A DNA stretch of 64,000 nt, taken from NVTR01 sp965237505 (lineage in GTDB: Bacteria; Pseudomonadota; Alphaproteobacteria; Rhodobacterales; Rhodobacteraceae). The notes beneath the pieces were generated by a model. The model did not search any database. It saw only the letters and a list, made by a program, of their open reading frames with translations, and was not told where the DNA came from. The stretch spans positions 1,426,001 to 1,490,000 of the forward strand of contig CBDEFR010000009.1 in assembly GCA_965237505.1 (NCBI GenBank), written 5' to 3'. The translations under genes and the position numbers were made by a program. Positions 44,504-54,451 of the stretch are shown here, in pieces. Every line of letters begins with the position of its first letter. The first letter of the stretch is position 1.

Positions 44504-44617
44504 TTTATCGGTAGCCAATCCTGCAAATATTCGGATGTTTGTCTCTATTTGGTTAACTATGCGGCTTTGGTTTTGTCTATTTCCCGCTGAAATCGTCAAT
44601 TCTGCGTGGCATCCTGA

Positions 44618-45088
44618 CTAGCTGTCCGATCCCAGCAAGGCGAAGATCTCCTTGAAGTGAGCGCCGGGAACAGCCACGTGGTATGACGCCCGCGTGCCGA
44701 TCATTTCAAAGATTATCCCGGTGTGCGCAGCCTCCTCGAAATCCGAGCGGCTCATAAAGATGTGTCCTGCCTCCTGCCGGGCCGTTCCGAATCGGCGACG
44801 GTCATTTTTCTGGTAGCGGAGTTGCTGGCCGTGCGACCAGACCGAACGGATTTTCGGGTAGTTCAGATCGGACCGGGTGACATACGTCTTCAACCCGAAC
44901 ACCGCGTTCGCAGGTCCGGCCACCGCAACCACGTAAATGTCGATTTTGGCAAGGTAGCCTGCGTACACCGTGGTTTTGCTGGAAACAAAGCGCTGGATGC
45001 CAGTGTGCGGGTCAAACTCGGAATAGGGCCCGTGCGCGGCGCATCCGCCGAGCCAGACCGCGACCACATGGGCAATTAAACGGCGCAT
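44618..45088 (-). CDS. putative lipoprotein
   Basis: 156 residues. A short signal peptide with lipobox VWLGGCAAHG (Cys near residue 16) predicts an outer- or inner-membrane lipoprotein. The mature part has KTYVTRSDLNYPKIRSVWSHGQQLRYQ and ends in a helix. Family not recognised. It sits downstream of prfC on the same strand with a 51-base gap. Confidence 0.7.
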   Translation of the reverse strand: MRRLIAHVVAVWLGGCAAHGPYSEFDPHTGIQRFVSSKTTVYAGYLAKIDIYVVAVAGPANAVFGLKTYVTRSDLNYPKIRSVWSHGQQLRYQKNDRRRFGTARQEAGHIFMSRSDFEEAAHTGIIFEMIGTRASYHVAVPGAHFKEIFALLGSDS

Positions 45089-45139
45089 AGTCTTTGTTGC
45101 AGGTAATCTGGTTAACGCGAACTTAATCGAACCGCACTG

Positions 45140-46747
45140 TTACACCATCATTTCTTTCGTTGCGCTCAGCATCAGCTCCGGATAATCCCGCTCAACCCGG
45201 TCGATGTCCCACTGCAGGCGGGTCAGATAAACCATGTCGCCGTCATTGTCGTAACTGATATGGCCCTTGTTTTCATGGGCGAACCTGTCGACCGCCGCCT
45301 TGGGCCCGGTTACCCAGCGCGCACTTGTGAACTGGCTTTGGCCAAATCGCACCGGCAGCGAATATTCGGTCTCGATCCGGCTGGCCAGCACATCGAACTG
45401 CAGCGGCCCGACAACCCCGACGATATAGCCCGATCCGATCATCGGTTTGAACACTTTCGCCGCCCCTTCCTCGGCGAACTGCATCAGCGCTTTTTCCAGA
45501 TGCTTGGATTTCAGCGGATCACCGGCGCGCACGGTCTGCAGCAATTCCGGCGCGAACGACGGAATTCCGGTGACGCGCAGCGCCTCGCCCTCGGTCAGGG
45601 TGTCGCCGATGCGCAACTGGCCGTGATTCGGGATGCCGATGATGTCACCGGCCCAGGCTTCCTCGGCCAACTCGCGGTCGCTCGCCAGAAACAGCACCGG
45701 GTTAGAGACCGCCATGACCTTTTTGCTGCGCACATGGGTCAGTTTCATGCCGCGCTTGAAATGGCCCGAAGCCAGGCGCACAAATGCGACCCGGTCGCGG
45801 TGCTTGCGGTCCAAGTTGGCCTGCACCTTGAAGACAAAGCCGGAAACCTTTGTTTCTTCGGGGGAAATCTGACGCGAACTGGCGGATTGCGGCTGCGGTT
45901 GCGGGCCATATTCCGCGATGCCGTTCATCAGTTCCTGCACGCCGAACGAATTGATCGCCGAGCCGAACCAGATCGGTGACAGGGTGCCGTCAAGCAACGC
46001 CTGGCGATCCAGCGCCGGCAAGAGTGCGCGCGCCATCTCGACCTCTTCGCGCAGCTTGTCCAGCAGCTCGCCGGGCACATGGGCGGCCAGTTTCGGGTCA
46101 TCAAGCCCGTTGATCGTGACGCTTTCTGCGACCTTGTTGCGGTCGGCCCGGTCCATGATTTCGAGCCGGTCGCGCAGCAGATCATAACAGCCAAGAAAAT
46201 CGCGCCCGACGCCGATCGGCCAGCTGGCCGGGGTTACGTCGATGGCCAGATTGTCCTGAATTTCATCAATAATTTCAAAGGTATCGCGGCTTTCACGGTC
46301 CATCTTGTTGCAAAACGTCAGGATCGGCAGATCGCGCAGCCGGCACACCTCGAACAGTTTCTGGGTCTGGCTTTCCACCCCCTTGGCGCCGTCAATCACC
46401 ATCACCGCGGCGTCCACCGCCGTCAGCGTGCGAAACGTGTCCTCGGAAAAATCAGCATGTCCCGGCGTGTCCACCAGATTGAAGCGGAATGTGCCAAAAT
46501 CAAACGACATCGCCGAAGCCGACACCGAAATGCCGCGCTCTTGCTCCATCTTCATGAAGTCCGAGCGGGTGCGCCGCGCCTCGCCCTTGGCGCGCACTTG
46601 TCCGGCCATCTGGATGGCGCCGCCGTACAGCAGGAACTTTTCGGTCAGCGTGGTCTTGCCGGCATCGGGATGGCTGATGATGGCAAAAGTCCGGCGCCGG
46701 GCAATTTCGGGCGGCAAGTCTGGCTGATTATCACGGCGATCCAACAT
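45140..46747 (-). CDS. prfC: peptide chain release factor 3
   Basis: 535 residues. The GTPase that recycles RF1/RF2 from the ribosome after termination. G1 is SHPDAGKTTLTEK, G3 DTPGHADFSEDT and G4 FCNKMDRESRD; the RF3-specific C-terminal domain has GVVGPLQFDVLASRIETEYSL. The frame is open to 46783, but MLDRRDNQPDLPPEIARRRTFA at 46747 matches the family start. It is intact. Confidence 0.97.
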   Translation of the reverse strand: MLDRRDNQPDLPPEIARRRTFAIISHPDAGKTTLTEKFLLYGGAIQMAGQVRAKGEARRTRSDFMKMEQERGISVSASAMSFDFGTFRFNLVDTPGHADFSEDTFRTLTAVDAAVMVIDGAKGVESQTQKLFEVCRLRDLPILTFCNKMDRESRDTFEIIDEIQDNLAIDVTPASWPIGVGRDFLGCYDLLRDRLEIMDRADRNKVAESVTINGLDDPKLAAHVPGELLDKLREEVEMARALLPALDRQALLDGTLSPIWFGSAINSFGVQELMNGIAEYGPQPQPQSASSRQISPEETKVSGFVFKVQANLDRKHRDRVAFVRLASGHFKRGMKLTHVRSKKVMAVSNPVLFLASDRELAEEAWAGDIIGIPNHGQLRIGDTLTEGEALRVTGIPSFAPELLQTVRAGDPLKSKHLEKALMQFAEEGAAKVFKPMIGSGYIVGVVGPLQFDVLASRIETEYSLPVRFGQSQFTSARWVTGPKAAVDRFAHENKGHISYDNDGDMVYLTRLQWDIDRVERDYPELMLSATKEMMV

Positions 46748-46929
46748 GGGCTGGGATATATGGCAGCGCGTTGTGATGAACAACCGCGCAAGGCGCGCGC
46801 AAGTGTTTCGATTTCGGCAACATTGGTAGATTGCGTTGGACTGCGGTGTGGCAAATTACTACCTTGCATCGGTGGCAGAACCTGTGATTTTCCGGTTTTG
46901 GTGCAGCTTAATCGAAGGCGTGATTTCTG

Positions 46930-47517
46930 ATGATAAAACGAATATTCATTTGGGTGGCCATTGCCCCGATATTAGCGGCGTGTGGCGGGCCTGCCGGGCA
47001 GACTTTTTTAGAAAGATTTGCAGTTCATGAGGCGCTGTTTGCTCACGTTGACATGAATCAGTCGACAACACCGGCCGGTTCTTTGCCACCCGGTTCGGCT
47101 GTCTATACCGGCGTTATGGGAATGACGGTGGATGTCGACATGGATCCTCAGCTAGTAACAACCAATCCCGGCGGCGATTTTCTCGCCGCCGGTGATTTTA
47201 CCATTAACGTGGATTTTGCCGTACCAGAGCTCGACGGGACGATCAGCAACTTTTCGGCAGACGAGGGCCACACGCTTAGCGGAACTCTTACAATCCCCAC
47301 GGTTGCCTTTGTCGGCAGCACGTTCGACGCGATTTATAGTGGCGGGCTGATGCTGGACGGTTTTTTGCTGAATGTCACCGGCGGTACCACCAGCCAAGCC
47401 CAGTTCAAGGGTCCAAATGGTGAATTTATCTGGGGTTTTCACGACTCAGTCACCAGCTATGATGACGGTAGCGGGGTCCAGATCGGAACCATCGACGGTG
47501 GATTTGTCGGTCAGTAG
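46930..47517 (+). CDS. putative lipoprotein, beta-barrel-like (paralogue 1)
   Basis: 195 residues. Signal peptide with lipobox IAPILAACGGP (Cys18). The mature part is rich in short beta-like strands with glycines (AVYTGVMGMTVDVDMD; FTINVDFAVPELDGTISNFSAD; HTLSGTLTIPTVAF; GTIDGGFVGQ). It shares this strand plan with the next gene, so they are diverged tandem paralogues. The pattern recalls the C-terminal barrel of transferrin-binding-like surface lipoproteins, but that is only a resemblance. Confidence 0.7.
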   Translation: MIKRIFIWVAIAPILAACGGPAGQTFLERFAVHEALFAHVDMNQSTTPAGSLPPGSAVYTGVMGMTVDVDMDPQLVTTNPGGDFLAAGDFTINVDFAVPELDGTISNFSADEGHTLSGTLTIPTVAFVGSTFDAIYSGGLMLDGFLLNVTGGTTSQAQFKGPNGEFIWGFHDSVTSYDDGSGVQIGTIDGGFVGQ

Positions 47518-47673
47518 TCGTTCACGGTGCGCCAGAAGCTTCATTGATTGATTGATGTCAGTGCATCGTGAGAATCTGCCATCCAGACTGCTTTCGAAGG
47601 GGTCAGTGTATTCAGGGCATGCGCATACAAAGCCGTTAATCTCAATTTATTAACCCTGTGACACGATTGGCGG

Positions 47674-48276
47674 ATGTCCATCGCCTGCCGATCCATGCGG
47701 GGAATAATTCTATCCGCGATATTCTGCCTGATACTTTCCGCCTGTGGCGAGGATTCTGGTGGCGGCGGCACCACGCCGCCGGTTGATTATACCGGCTATC
47801 AGGCCCAGGCGGGCGCATTGCACGCCACCTGGGACGGAATTGCTGTCACCGACCCCGCGACATTGCCGGTAAGCGGATCGGCGGCGTTTTCGGGCGTCAT
47901 GCTGCTGGATGCCCAGCTCGGGGCGGGGGCGACCTCGATGGCCGGTGCACTGAACCTGGTCGCCAATTTCGCCACCGACAGCATTTCCGGCAACGCCAGC
48001 AATTTTGTTGACGACGCGGATAATGCGATGGCGGGAACGCTGGTCATGTCAAACGGCGTGCTGGACCGGGCCGCCAACACCGCGATTGAATACACCTTCA
48101 GTTCGCTGCTGGCCGGAACCCTTGCCGGTGGCGGCGAAAGCTTTGTGATTTCGGCCGATCTGTCGGGCGGTTTTGTTGGGCCGACTTACGGCGCGGCTGT
48201 AGGCGTGATTGCCGGAACCGCCACGACCGGCTTTGGAAGCGGATTTTTGTTTGGCGAGTTCATCGCTGCGCAGTAA
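47674..48276 (+). CDS. putative lipoprotein, beta-barrel-like (paralogue 2)
   Basis: 200 residues. Lipobox LILSACGED (Cys24), then a Gly/Pro linker. Strands AAFSGVMLLDAQLG, ALNLVANFATDSISGNASNFVDD and AMAGTLVMSNGVLD correspond one by one to the upstream gene. A start at 47695 (MRGIILSAIFCLILSAC) gives a more usual signal length and may be the true one. The intergenic region (47518-47673) shows nothing distinct. Confidence 0.7.
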   Translation: MSIACRSMRGIILSAIFCLILSACGEDSGGGGTTPPVDYTGYQAQAGALHATWDGIAVTDPATLPVSGSAAFSGVMLLDAQLGAGATSMAGALNLVANFATDSISGNASNFVDDADNAMAGTLVMSNGVLDRAANTAIEYTFSSLLAGTLAGGGESFVISADLSGGFVGPTYGAAVGVIAGTATTGFGSGFLFGEFIAAQ

Positions 48277-48855
48277 TCCGATGAGGCAGGCCGACCCGGA
48301 CTATATTGCGAGTGAACCGCTCAATAGCAGGCCGCACGCGGCGCGCGGGGGCTATTGCATCGATGCGCGGCGCAGTTCCTGGGCGACATCCACCCCTTGT
48401 ATATCGCGGGCGCGCAAATCCCAGGCCTTTGGCGTGGCGGCGTGATCGTGTTTGCCGATCCGACCCCGCACATTGACCGGCAACACCGGCCGGATACGCG
48501 CCTCTGACAGCAGGCTTTCGGCGGCAATCCCTTCGACATAAATAATCTCGTGCCGGTCGAAAAGCAGTTGAAAATAATCGATAAACCCGCCTTCCGACCG
48601 GGTGATTGTATCGCCGTTAACCAGCAATTGCGCGCGCACCATCACTTCTGGCTGGCCGGTGCCCAGACGGTTGCGGCGCTGATATACAAACAGCCGGTGA
48701 TTGGGGCTAAGGGTCAGGTCGCGGGTGTAGTTCAAGGCGTTCTCGGTCACGATTACGGGTGCATTTGCGCCAGTTGCGCGCACCGTTTGTCGGCCAATCC
48801 AGCGGATCGTCTGCGCCCCGTGATCACGGGTCATCACCTGATCGCCGACACTTAA

Positions 48856-50014
48856 TACCAACGGCCCTAGTCGTTGACCGTTTTGGCCCATTGTCTGGTA
48901 GTGATTGACGTGATTGCGGTTTTGTCGTTTGCAAAGAAGTTCCATGCTTCGCAACACCTGTCGACGATCTGCTCATAATTGTCGAAGACGGATATGGCGA
49001 GCTTGTTGGCACGCAGATAAGCCCACACATTTTCCATCGGGTTGAGTTCAGGGGAATAGGGCGGGAGTTTGAGCAGGGTGATGTTGTCGGGTACCTCCAG
49101 CTCTGCCGAACCGTGCCAGCCAGCGCCATCCAGAATGAGAAGGGCATGTGCGCCCGATGCGACGGTTTTAGCGATCTCGGCGAGATGCGCGCTCATGGCC
49201 TGTGTGTCGGCATGTGGCATGATCAGAGCGGCCGCTTCAGCCCGTTCCGGGCAGACGGCGCCGAAAATGTAGCTCCAGATATAGCGGGTGTCGCGCGGGG
49301 CACGGGGGCGTGTTCCACGCTCGGCCCAGATACGGGTGAGCGTGCCCTGCTGGCCAACCCGCGCTTCATCCTGAAACCATATCTCCAGGGGCTTGCTGCG
49401 GGCTGTTTCCGGCAAGGCTGCTTCTACCTCTGCGGGGAAGTTTTTTTAAAAGCCTCCTGTGCATCCGGGTCGGATTTCGGATGCTGCGGGCGCACCGACA
49501 GACGCCGAAAGCCCAGGCTTGCCAATTGTTTGCCAACAGTTCGCTCATGCATGGTGACGCCGAAGCGCTCTTCGATCTTGCGTTTCAGATCAATGCGCCG
49601 CCAGCGCACAACCCCATCGGTTTCGGGGTCGGGACCCGCCCGAACCATTTCCGCCAACTCCTCCTTCTGTGCCGCGCTCAGCAGACAGGGTGGATCCGGC
49701 GGGCGACGGTTGAACAGGCCGACACGCCCTCCGCATTGTAACGGTGGGCCCAATCCCGCAGCGTCTGCCGATCCATGCCGCAGTTTTCTGCCGCCGTCTT
49801 GCGGTCAACCCCATCCAGAACCAGGGCAATCGCCAACATCCGTCGCGCCGCTTTCCCATCCCGGCACCGCGCCGCTTCCTGGCGAAGCTCGCCTGCGGAC
49901 TTGTCTTTTCGCGTAATCCTTACTGCCATCAAAGCCTCCCTTGCCTTGATGCCACTGAATCAGATCACGCCGCTCGTGGGAATCCCCTTGAGTCAAATCT
50001 GGGGGCCGTTGGTA
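48856..50014 (-). mobile_element. IS630-family element, type B copy 2 (1,159 bp)
   Basis: Same ends as copy 1 (TACCAACGGCC on both sides), flanked by TAA at 48853-48855 and 50015-50017. One base shorter than copy 1 because a G is missing in the first ORF. Confidence 0.92.
48867..49929 (-). pseudogene. IS630 type B transposase, frameshifted
   Basis: OrfB (49415-48867) is identical to copy 1. OrfA has lost one G in GTGTCGGGCC near 49719, so the reading ends early in the second HTH region and the slip site (seven A near 49441) is never reached in frame. The transposase is inactive unless supplied in trans by copy 1. Confidence 0.88.
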
Positions 50015-50799
50015 TAAGTCCTCGATTCTGATCTGAATGCCGCCCGCACACAGAACATGGGTGCCGCGTGAAAATGACGAACACGCCAGTTGCGCCAAAA
50101 CACTGGCGCCAACGGTGCGGTCGATATTGATCAGGGTATAGGATTGTTTCGGCACGATCGGCGCCAGTGGCAGCAGGTAAATTTCGCTGATCAGACCGTC
50201 CAGGGTCTCGACCATGATGATTGCCTCGGCCATCGCGCCAGCCTCGGCCATGAATGTCGCCACGCAGTCCAGATGCAGCGCCGCGCCTGGCGTCCCGATC
50301 TCGCTGGTGCGGGCGATCGAATAGCAGCTGGCCCCCGACGCATCCGGCGCAATGGACAGGTGGATTTGCGCGGCCTGCGCGCGCAGGCCATACACGTCGG
50401 CCAGTTCCAGATGGTGCGCGTCGGCGATCTGATCGCCGAGATTGGCGCCCGAAATCACGGTGAAATCCCCAGCCCGGTAAACCAGCACCCGGAAACCGGG
50501 CAAGGTGCCATTTTTGTGGGCGTGAGTCACTGATTTCGAACCCTTTTGATTGGCAGCAAAGCGTCAAGCTAGGAACTCGCATCGCGACGGTCAAACTTCT
50601 GCCCGGAAATGCGCTCTGCGGGCACCGATTGTGCCGTGATTTGATACGCATTGGCCGTGGTCCCAGTATTGTAGCTGAAATTATCCGACGTTGCGCGAAT
50701 TGACTGTGCCGGCCGCGAATCGCAGCCGCCATCTTGGCGTTGCAGCCCCGCGCGCCTTGCGCCATGTTCGCGGCGTCAGTTGACCATCAGGAGGGTGCG

Positions 50800-51579
50800 A
50801 TGGATCTTGGAATTTCCGGCAAGCGCGCGATTGTCTGTGCCTCGTCCAAGGGGCTCGGGCTGGGCTGCGCCCGGGCTTTGGCCGCAGAAGGCGTTGATCT
50901 GGTGATGAATGCGCGCGGGGTTCAGGCACTGGAAGCCGCAGCAGACCAGATAACGGCCAAATTTGGCGTCGATGTCGCAGTTGTGGCCGCCGATATCACC
51001 ACCAGCGACGGTCGCGACGCGGTTTTGGCCGCTGCCGGAGAGGTCGATATTCTGGTCAATAACGCAGGCGGTCCGCCGCCGGGCATGTGGAGCGATTGGT
51101 CACGCGATGATTTCATCAAGGCGCTGGACGGAAATATGCTGACCGCGATTGCACTGATGCAGGCGGTGCTGCCAGGAATGATGCAGCGGGGCTGGGGACG
51201 GGTGGTCAACATCACCAGCCAGGCGGTGAAGTCGCCGATTGCAGTGCTGGGGCTTTCCAACGCGGCGCGGGCCGGGCTGACCGGATTTGTGGCCGGAACA
51301 TCACGCCAGGTGGCGACAAACGGCGTGACAATCAACAATCTGCTGCCGGGCATACACGCCACCGACCGCGCCGACGCATGGGATGGCGGGGTGGTGAAAG
51401 CCGAAGGCATCACGTTGGCCGAGGCGCGGGCCAAACGTCAGGCAACGATCCCGGCGCGGCGCTACGGAACGATCGCTGAATTTGGTGCGACCTGCGCCTA
51501 TTTGTGTTCGCAACAGGCGGGATTCATCGTCGGCCAGAACATATTGCTGGATGGCGGCGCCGTAAATTCCACGCTTTAG
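50800..51579 (+). CDS. short-chain dehydrogenase/reductase, atypical active site
   Basis: 259 residues. Classical SDR fold: cofactor motif ASSKGLGLGCARALA at about residue 16, NNAGG at about residue 86, and NITS at about residue 136. The YxxxK catalytic pair is replaced: the expected positions read SNAAR (Tyr to Ser, Lys to Arg). The same LGLSNAARAGLTGFV pattern recurs in a divergent group of 3-oxoacyl-reductase-like SDRs. An AGGAGG site (50789-50794) fixes the start at 50800. The substrate is unknown. Confidence 0.88.
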   Translation: MDLGISGKRAIVCASSKGLGLGCARALAAEGVDLVMNARGVQALEAAADQITAKFGVDVAVVAADITTSDGRDAVLAAAGEVDILVNNAGGPPPGMWSDWSRDDFIKALDGNMLTAIALMQAVLPGMMQRGWGRVVNITSQAVKSPIAVLGLSNAARAGLTGFVAGTSRQVATNGVTINNLLPGIHATDRADAWDGGVVKAEGITLAEARAKRQATIPARRYGTIAEFGATCAYLCSQQAGFIVGQNILLDGGAVNSTL

Positions 51580-51662
51580 CGCAGCTTGCGAGACGCGCCG
51601 CGCGCTGCTATCGACGCGAATGTCTGATGGTTTTAATCAGATAAAGCAAAGGCAGCGCAGGC

Positions 51663-52748
51663 GTGAACGTCCAGACCGCAAGACTTGAGGTCCGCAATGT
51701 GACCCGCCGGTTCGATGGCCGGGCGGTGGTTGATGGCGTGTCGCTGCAAGTCATGGCGGGCCAGGTGACCTGCCTGTTGGGACCATCCGGATGCGGCAAA
51801 TCCACGACCTTGCGGATCATTGCCGGTGTCGATCGGCAAGACGAGGGCGCGGTGCTGGTTGATGGTCAGGTGATCTCTGATCCCGGCATCAACATTCCGC
51901 CCGAGGCACGCTCTATCGGCTTGATATTTCAGGATTTTGCCCTGTTTCCGCATCTTTCGGTCGGGCAAAACGTCGGCTTTGGCCTGAAGGGGCGCAAAAA
52001 CGCGCATCAGGTCCGTGTGGACGAGCTTTTGGAGCGGGTAAATCTGTCGAGCCATTTGAACGCTTATCCGCATGAGCTGTCCGGCGGCGAGCAGCAACGG
52101 GTGGCACTGGTGCGGGCGCTGGCGCCGCGCCCCCGGATCATGCTGATGGACGAGCCGTTTTCAGGCCTGGACGAGCGCCTGAAGGACGGTATCCGCGATG
52201 CCACGCTGGAGGTTCTGAAAGACGAAGGCACTGCCGTTCTGCTGGTCACGCATGAGTCTGGCGAAGCCATGCGCATGGCCGACGAAATTGCCCTGATGCG
52301 CGACGGCCGGATTGTGCAGTACGGCGCGCCCTATAACATCTTCAATGCACCGGTCGATAAACAGGCGGCGGCGTTCTTTAGTGATATCAACGTTATACCA
52401 GGCAAAGTTCATGGCGCACTGGTGGATACAGCCTTTGGTGAGTTCCTGGCACCCGGTCGTCCCGACGACACTGAGATCGAGATCGTCATCCGCCCGCAAC
52501 ACCTGCGCATCGATTTTGACCGCTCCGGCAGCGGCCCGAACCCGACGCCGCAAGACGGCACCCCGGCTCGTGGCGTCGTGCACCGGGCAAGGTACATGGG
52601 GCGCGAAAGTCTGGTTGAATTCCGGATGGACTATGACGGCTCGATTCTGAAAGCCACGGTGCCATCGGTGTTTTTGCCGAAACCGGGCACGGCGCTGTGG
52701 CTGATGGTCAGGCGCGGCAAGTGTTTTGTGTTTCCTATCAATTGTTAA
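51663..52748 (+). CDS. ABC transporter ATPase, FbpC/PotA-like
   Basis: 361 residues. Walker A GPSGCGKST, Q-loop LIFQDFALFPH, signature LSGGEQQRVALVRAL, Walker B IMLMDEPFSGLD and the H-loop LLVTHESGEA are all present, followed by a C-terminal TOBE-like regulatory domain (EIVIRPQHLRIDFDR). This is the iron(III)/polyamine/sulfate importer type. No permease or binding-protein gene is beside it. The start is GTG at 51663. Confidence 0.93.
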   Translation: MNVQTARLEVRNVTRRFDGRAVVDGVSLQVMAGQVTCLLGPSGCGKSTTLRIIAGVDRQDEGAVLVDGQVISDPGINIPPEARSIGLIFQDFALFPHLSVGQNVGFGLKGRKNAHQVRVDELLERVNLSSHLNAYPHELSGGEQQRVALVRALAPRPRIMLMDEPFSGLDERLKDGIRDATLEVLKDEGTAVLLVTHESGEAMRMADEIALMRDGRIVQYGAPYNIFNAPVDKQAAAFFSDINVIPGKVHGALVDTAFGEFLAPGRPDDTEIEIVIRPQHLRIDFDRSGSGPNPTPQDGTPARGVVHRARYMGRESLVEFRMDYDGSILKATVPSVFLPKPGTALWLMVRRGKCFVFPINC

Positions 52749-52753
52749 GCTGG

Positions 52754-53452
52754 CTATGTTAATTGGCGATCTTGATGTTGCATGTCCGCACTTTCGCGAA
52801 ACGCCGCCGAGAGTTCAGTCAGCGCGCTGATCCGGTCCAGCCGCAACATTCTGAGCGCCTCTGCGCGTTCGCACCATACCGTGCAGGTCCAGACCCGGCC
52901 CCAGTAATCCAGTTTGAGCGGCCGCACGACGGTCTCAAAAACCGTTCCGTCCCGTTCGTCATAGGTCAATCGCAGCTTTTTGCGGCTGCGGATCGCTGAC
53001 CGGACCGCGGGCATGTGGCGAATGCCAGAGGCGGTATCGGCAAACGGAAACACCGCCAGGCCCCAGCCGGTTGTCGGTGACACTCGGTTTTCCGGCAGCG
53101 CCTTGTCGATCTTGTCCGCCAGCGTGCGTGCCGCCGATTTCAATGCCGGGTCGTCAGCCTCGGTCATGACTGCAAGTCCCAGATGCATTGCTTCCAGTTC
53201 GGCCATGCTCAGGTTCAGCGGCGGCAGCGTAACTGGCGCGGTCATCTGGTAGCCAACGCCGCGTGCGCCCGCCACCGGCACCCCGGATTTCATCAGCGTC
53301 GCCATATCTCGGTAAACCGTGCGCGCGGACACCGCCAATTCGCGCGCCAGATCCTCGCCCCGATGCACCGCGCCGTCGCGCAGCCGGTCAATGATGTCGA
53401 TCAACCTGTCCTTGCGGCGTGTGCGCGGCAAATCTTTTGGTGATTCGGTCAT
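52754..53452 (-). CDS. YafY-type WYL-domain transcriptional regulator
   Basis: 232 residues. An N-terminal DeoR-like winged HTH (RRKDRLIDIIDRLRDGAVHRGEDLARELAVSARTVYRDM) is followed by a WYL effector domain (RKKLRLTYDERDGTVFETVVRPLKLDYWGRVWTCTVWCE). It converges on the ABC ATPase gene and is divergent from tatA, so it could regulate the intergenic promoters there. MTESPKDLPRTRRKDRL is chosen as the start; the frame is open 24 bases further. Confidence 0.9.
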   Translation of the reverse strand: MTESPKDLPRTRRKDRLIDIIDRLRDGAVHRGEDLARELAVSARTVYRDMATLMKSGVPVAGARGVGYQMTAPVTLPPLNLSMAELEAMHLGLAVMTEADDPALKSAARTLADKIDKALPENRVSPTTGWGLAVFPFADTASGIRHMPAVRSAIRSRKKLRLTYDERDGTVFETVVRPLKLDYWGRVWTCTVWCERAEALRMLRLDRISALTELSAAFRESADMQHQDRQLT

Positions 53453-53648
53453 GTGGCGCAGTTTAACAACTGACAAAAGCCTGTCAGTAGAGAATATCGG
53501 ACGGCATCCACCGCTTGTTCCTTAGGCAATCCTTGCAAAAATATGTGTTTCGCCCGCATTGGTGCTTTTCCAGAACACCGACAAGCCATAGATAACAACA
53601 CGTAACCCGCGACGGGCGGCTTGCGTCGCCCAATGATGGAGAAACCCC

Positions 53649-53861
53649 ATGCTCAATAATATCGGCCTTCCCGGCCTTTTGCTGATCGCCGTCGTCGTGC
53701 TTGTGCTCTTTGGCCGCGGCAAAATTTCATCGCTCATGGGCGAGGTTGGCAAGGGCATCACATCGTTCAAAAAGGGTGTGGATGACGGCAAAAAAGAAAT
53801 CGAAGAACAGACAGAATCTGCCCGCGACGTCACCCCTGAAGAAGACAACGACAAGGTCTGA
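53649..53861 (+). CDS. tatA: Sec-independent translocase subunit TatA
   Basis: 70 residues. One N-terminal membrane helix (GLPGLLLIAVVVLVLFGRGK) with the FGxxK hinge, then an amphipathic helix and an acidic tail. TatA polymers form the pore of the twin-arginine pathway for folded proteins. It is first of tatABC, 20 bases before tatB. Confidence 0.96.
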   Translation: MLNNIGLPGLLLIAVVVLVLFGRGKISSLMGEVGKGITSFKKGVDDGKKEIEEQTESARDVTPEEDNDKV

Positions 53862-53881
53862 CCCAGCGGGACTGAAAGCAC

Positions 53882-54451
53882 ATGTTTGACATTGGCTGGA
53901 CCGAATTGCTGGTCATTGGCGTTGTCGCGCTGATCGTGGTGGGTCCCAAGGACCTGCCCGGCATGTTCCGCACGCTTGGCCGTTTCACGGCCAAGGCGCG
54001 CTCAATGGCGCGGGATTTTTCGCGCGCCATGGAAGATGCCGCCGACGAGGCCGGGGTCAAGGATGTCGCCAAAGACCTAAAAAGCATGACATCGGCGCGC
54101 AAACTTGGGCTGGATAAAATACAGGAAGCCGCCAGCAATTTTGAAAAATGGGACCCGCTGAAATCGGGAACGGAAGTCAAAAAGGGCCCGGCGACGCAGG
54201 CTTTGGCCGAAACGCGGGCAGAGGCGACGCGAAAGATTCAGGAACAGATCGGTAAGAAATCCGACAAACCGGCCGCGAAAAAGCCGACGCCCAAAAAAAC
54301 TGCCGCCAAAGCAGCCAAGAAATCCGCTTCGAAAAAAGCCGCACCAAAGACCGCACAAAAATCCGCGGCGAAACCAGCCGCCCAAGCCGCCAAGAAACCA
54401 GCAACCCGCAAATCCGCCGCTAAGGCGACCGCGAAAAAGGCTGCCGAATGA
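53882..54451 (+). CDS. tatB: Sec-independent translocase subunit TatB
   Basis: 189 residues. The membrane helix MFDIGWTELLVIGVVALIVVGPKDLP is typical of TatB, the twin-arginine signal receptor partner of TatC. The C-terminal ~65 residues are an unusual Lys/Ala/Pro histone H1-like tail (KKTAAKAAKKSASKKAAPK), seen in many alphaproteobacterial TatB proteins. The stop overlaps the tatC start by 4 bases (ATGA). Confidence 0.95.
   Translation: MFDIGWTELLVIGVVALIVVGPKDLPGMFRTLGRFTAKARSMARDFSRAMEDAADEAGVKDVAKDLKSMTSARKLGLDKIQEAASNFEKWDPLKSGTEVKKGPATQALAETRAEATRKIQEQIGKKSDKPAAKKPTPKKTAAKAAKKSASKKAAPKTAQKSAAKPAAQAAKKPATRKSAAKATAKKAAE

Larger units (their letters stand above)
48352..50530 (-). pseudogene. 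Hint-domain protein, split by IS630
   Basis: Segments 50530-50015 and 48852-48352 join through EDL-SVGDQVMTRDHG when the IS630 and one TAA are removed, giving about 338 residues. The C-terminal half is a Hint_2 (Hedgehog/intein-like) domain (GTHVLCAGGIQIRIEDL, RWIGRQTVRATG, LTLSPNHRLFVYQ, ARIRPVLPV), a large family in Rhodobacterales of unclear function, often with a lectin or hemolysin-type repeat partner. The start is GTG at 50530 with an AAAAGGG site upstream. The insertion lies early in the Hint domain. Confidence 0.88.

Noticed and set aside
48352..48957. Apparent 201-residue fusion of an IS630 transposase end and a Hint domain
   Set aside because: The fusion is only the open frame across the IS tip. 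The true gene continues on the far side of the IS after removal of one TAA.
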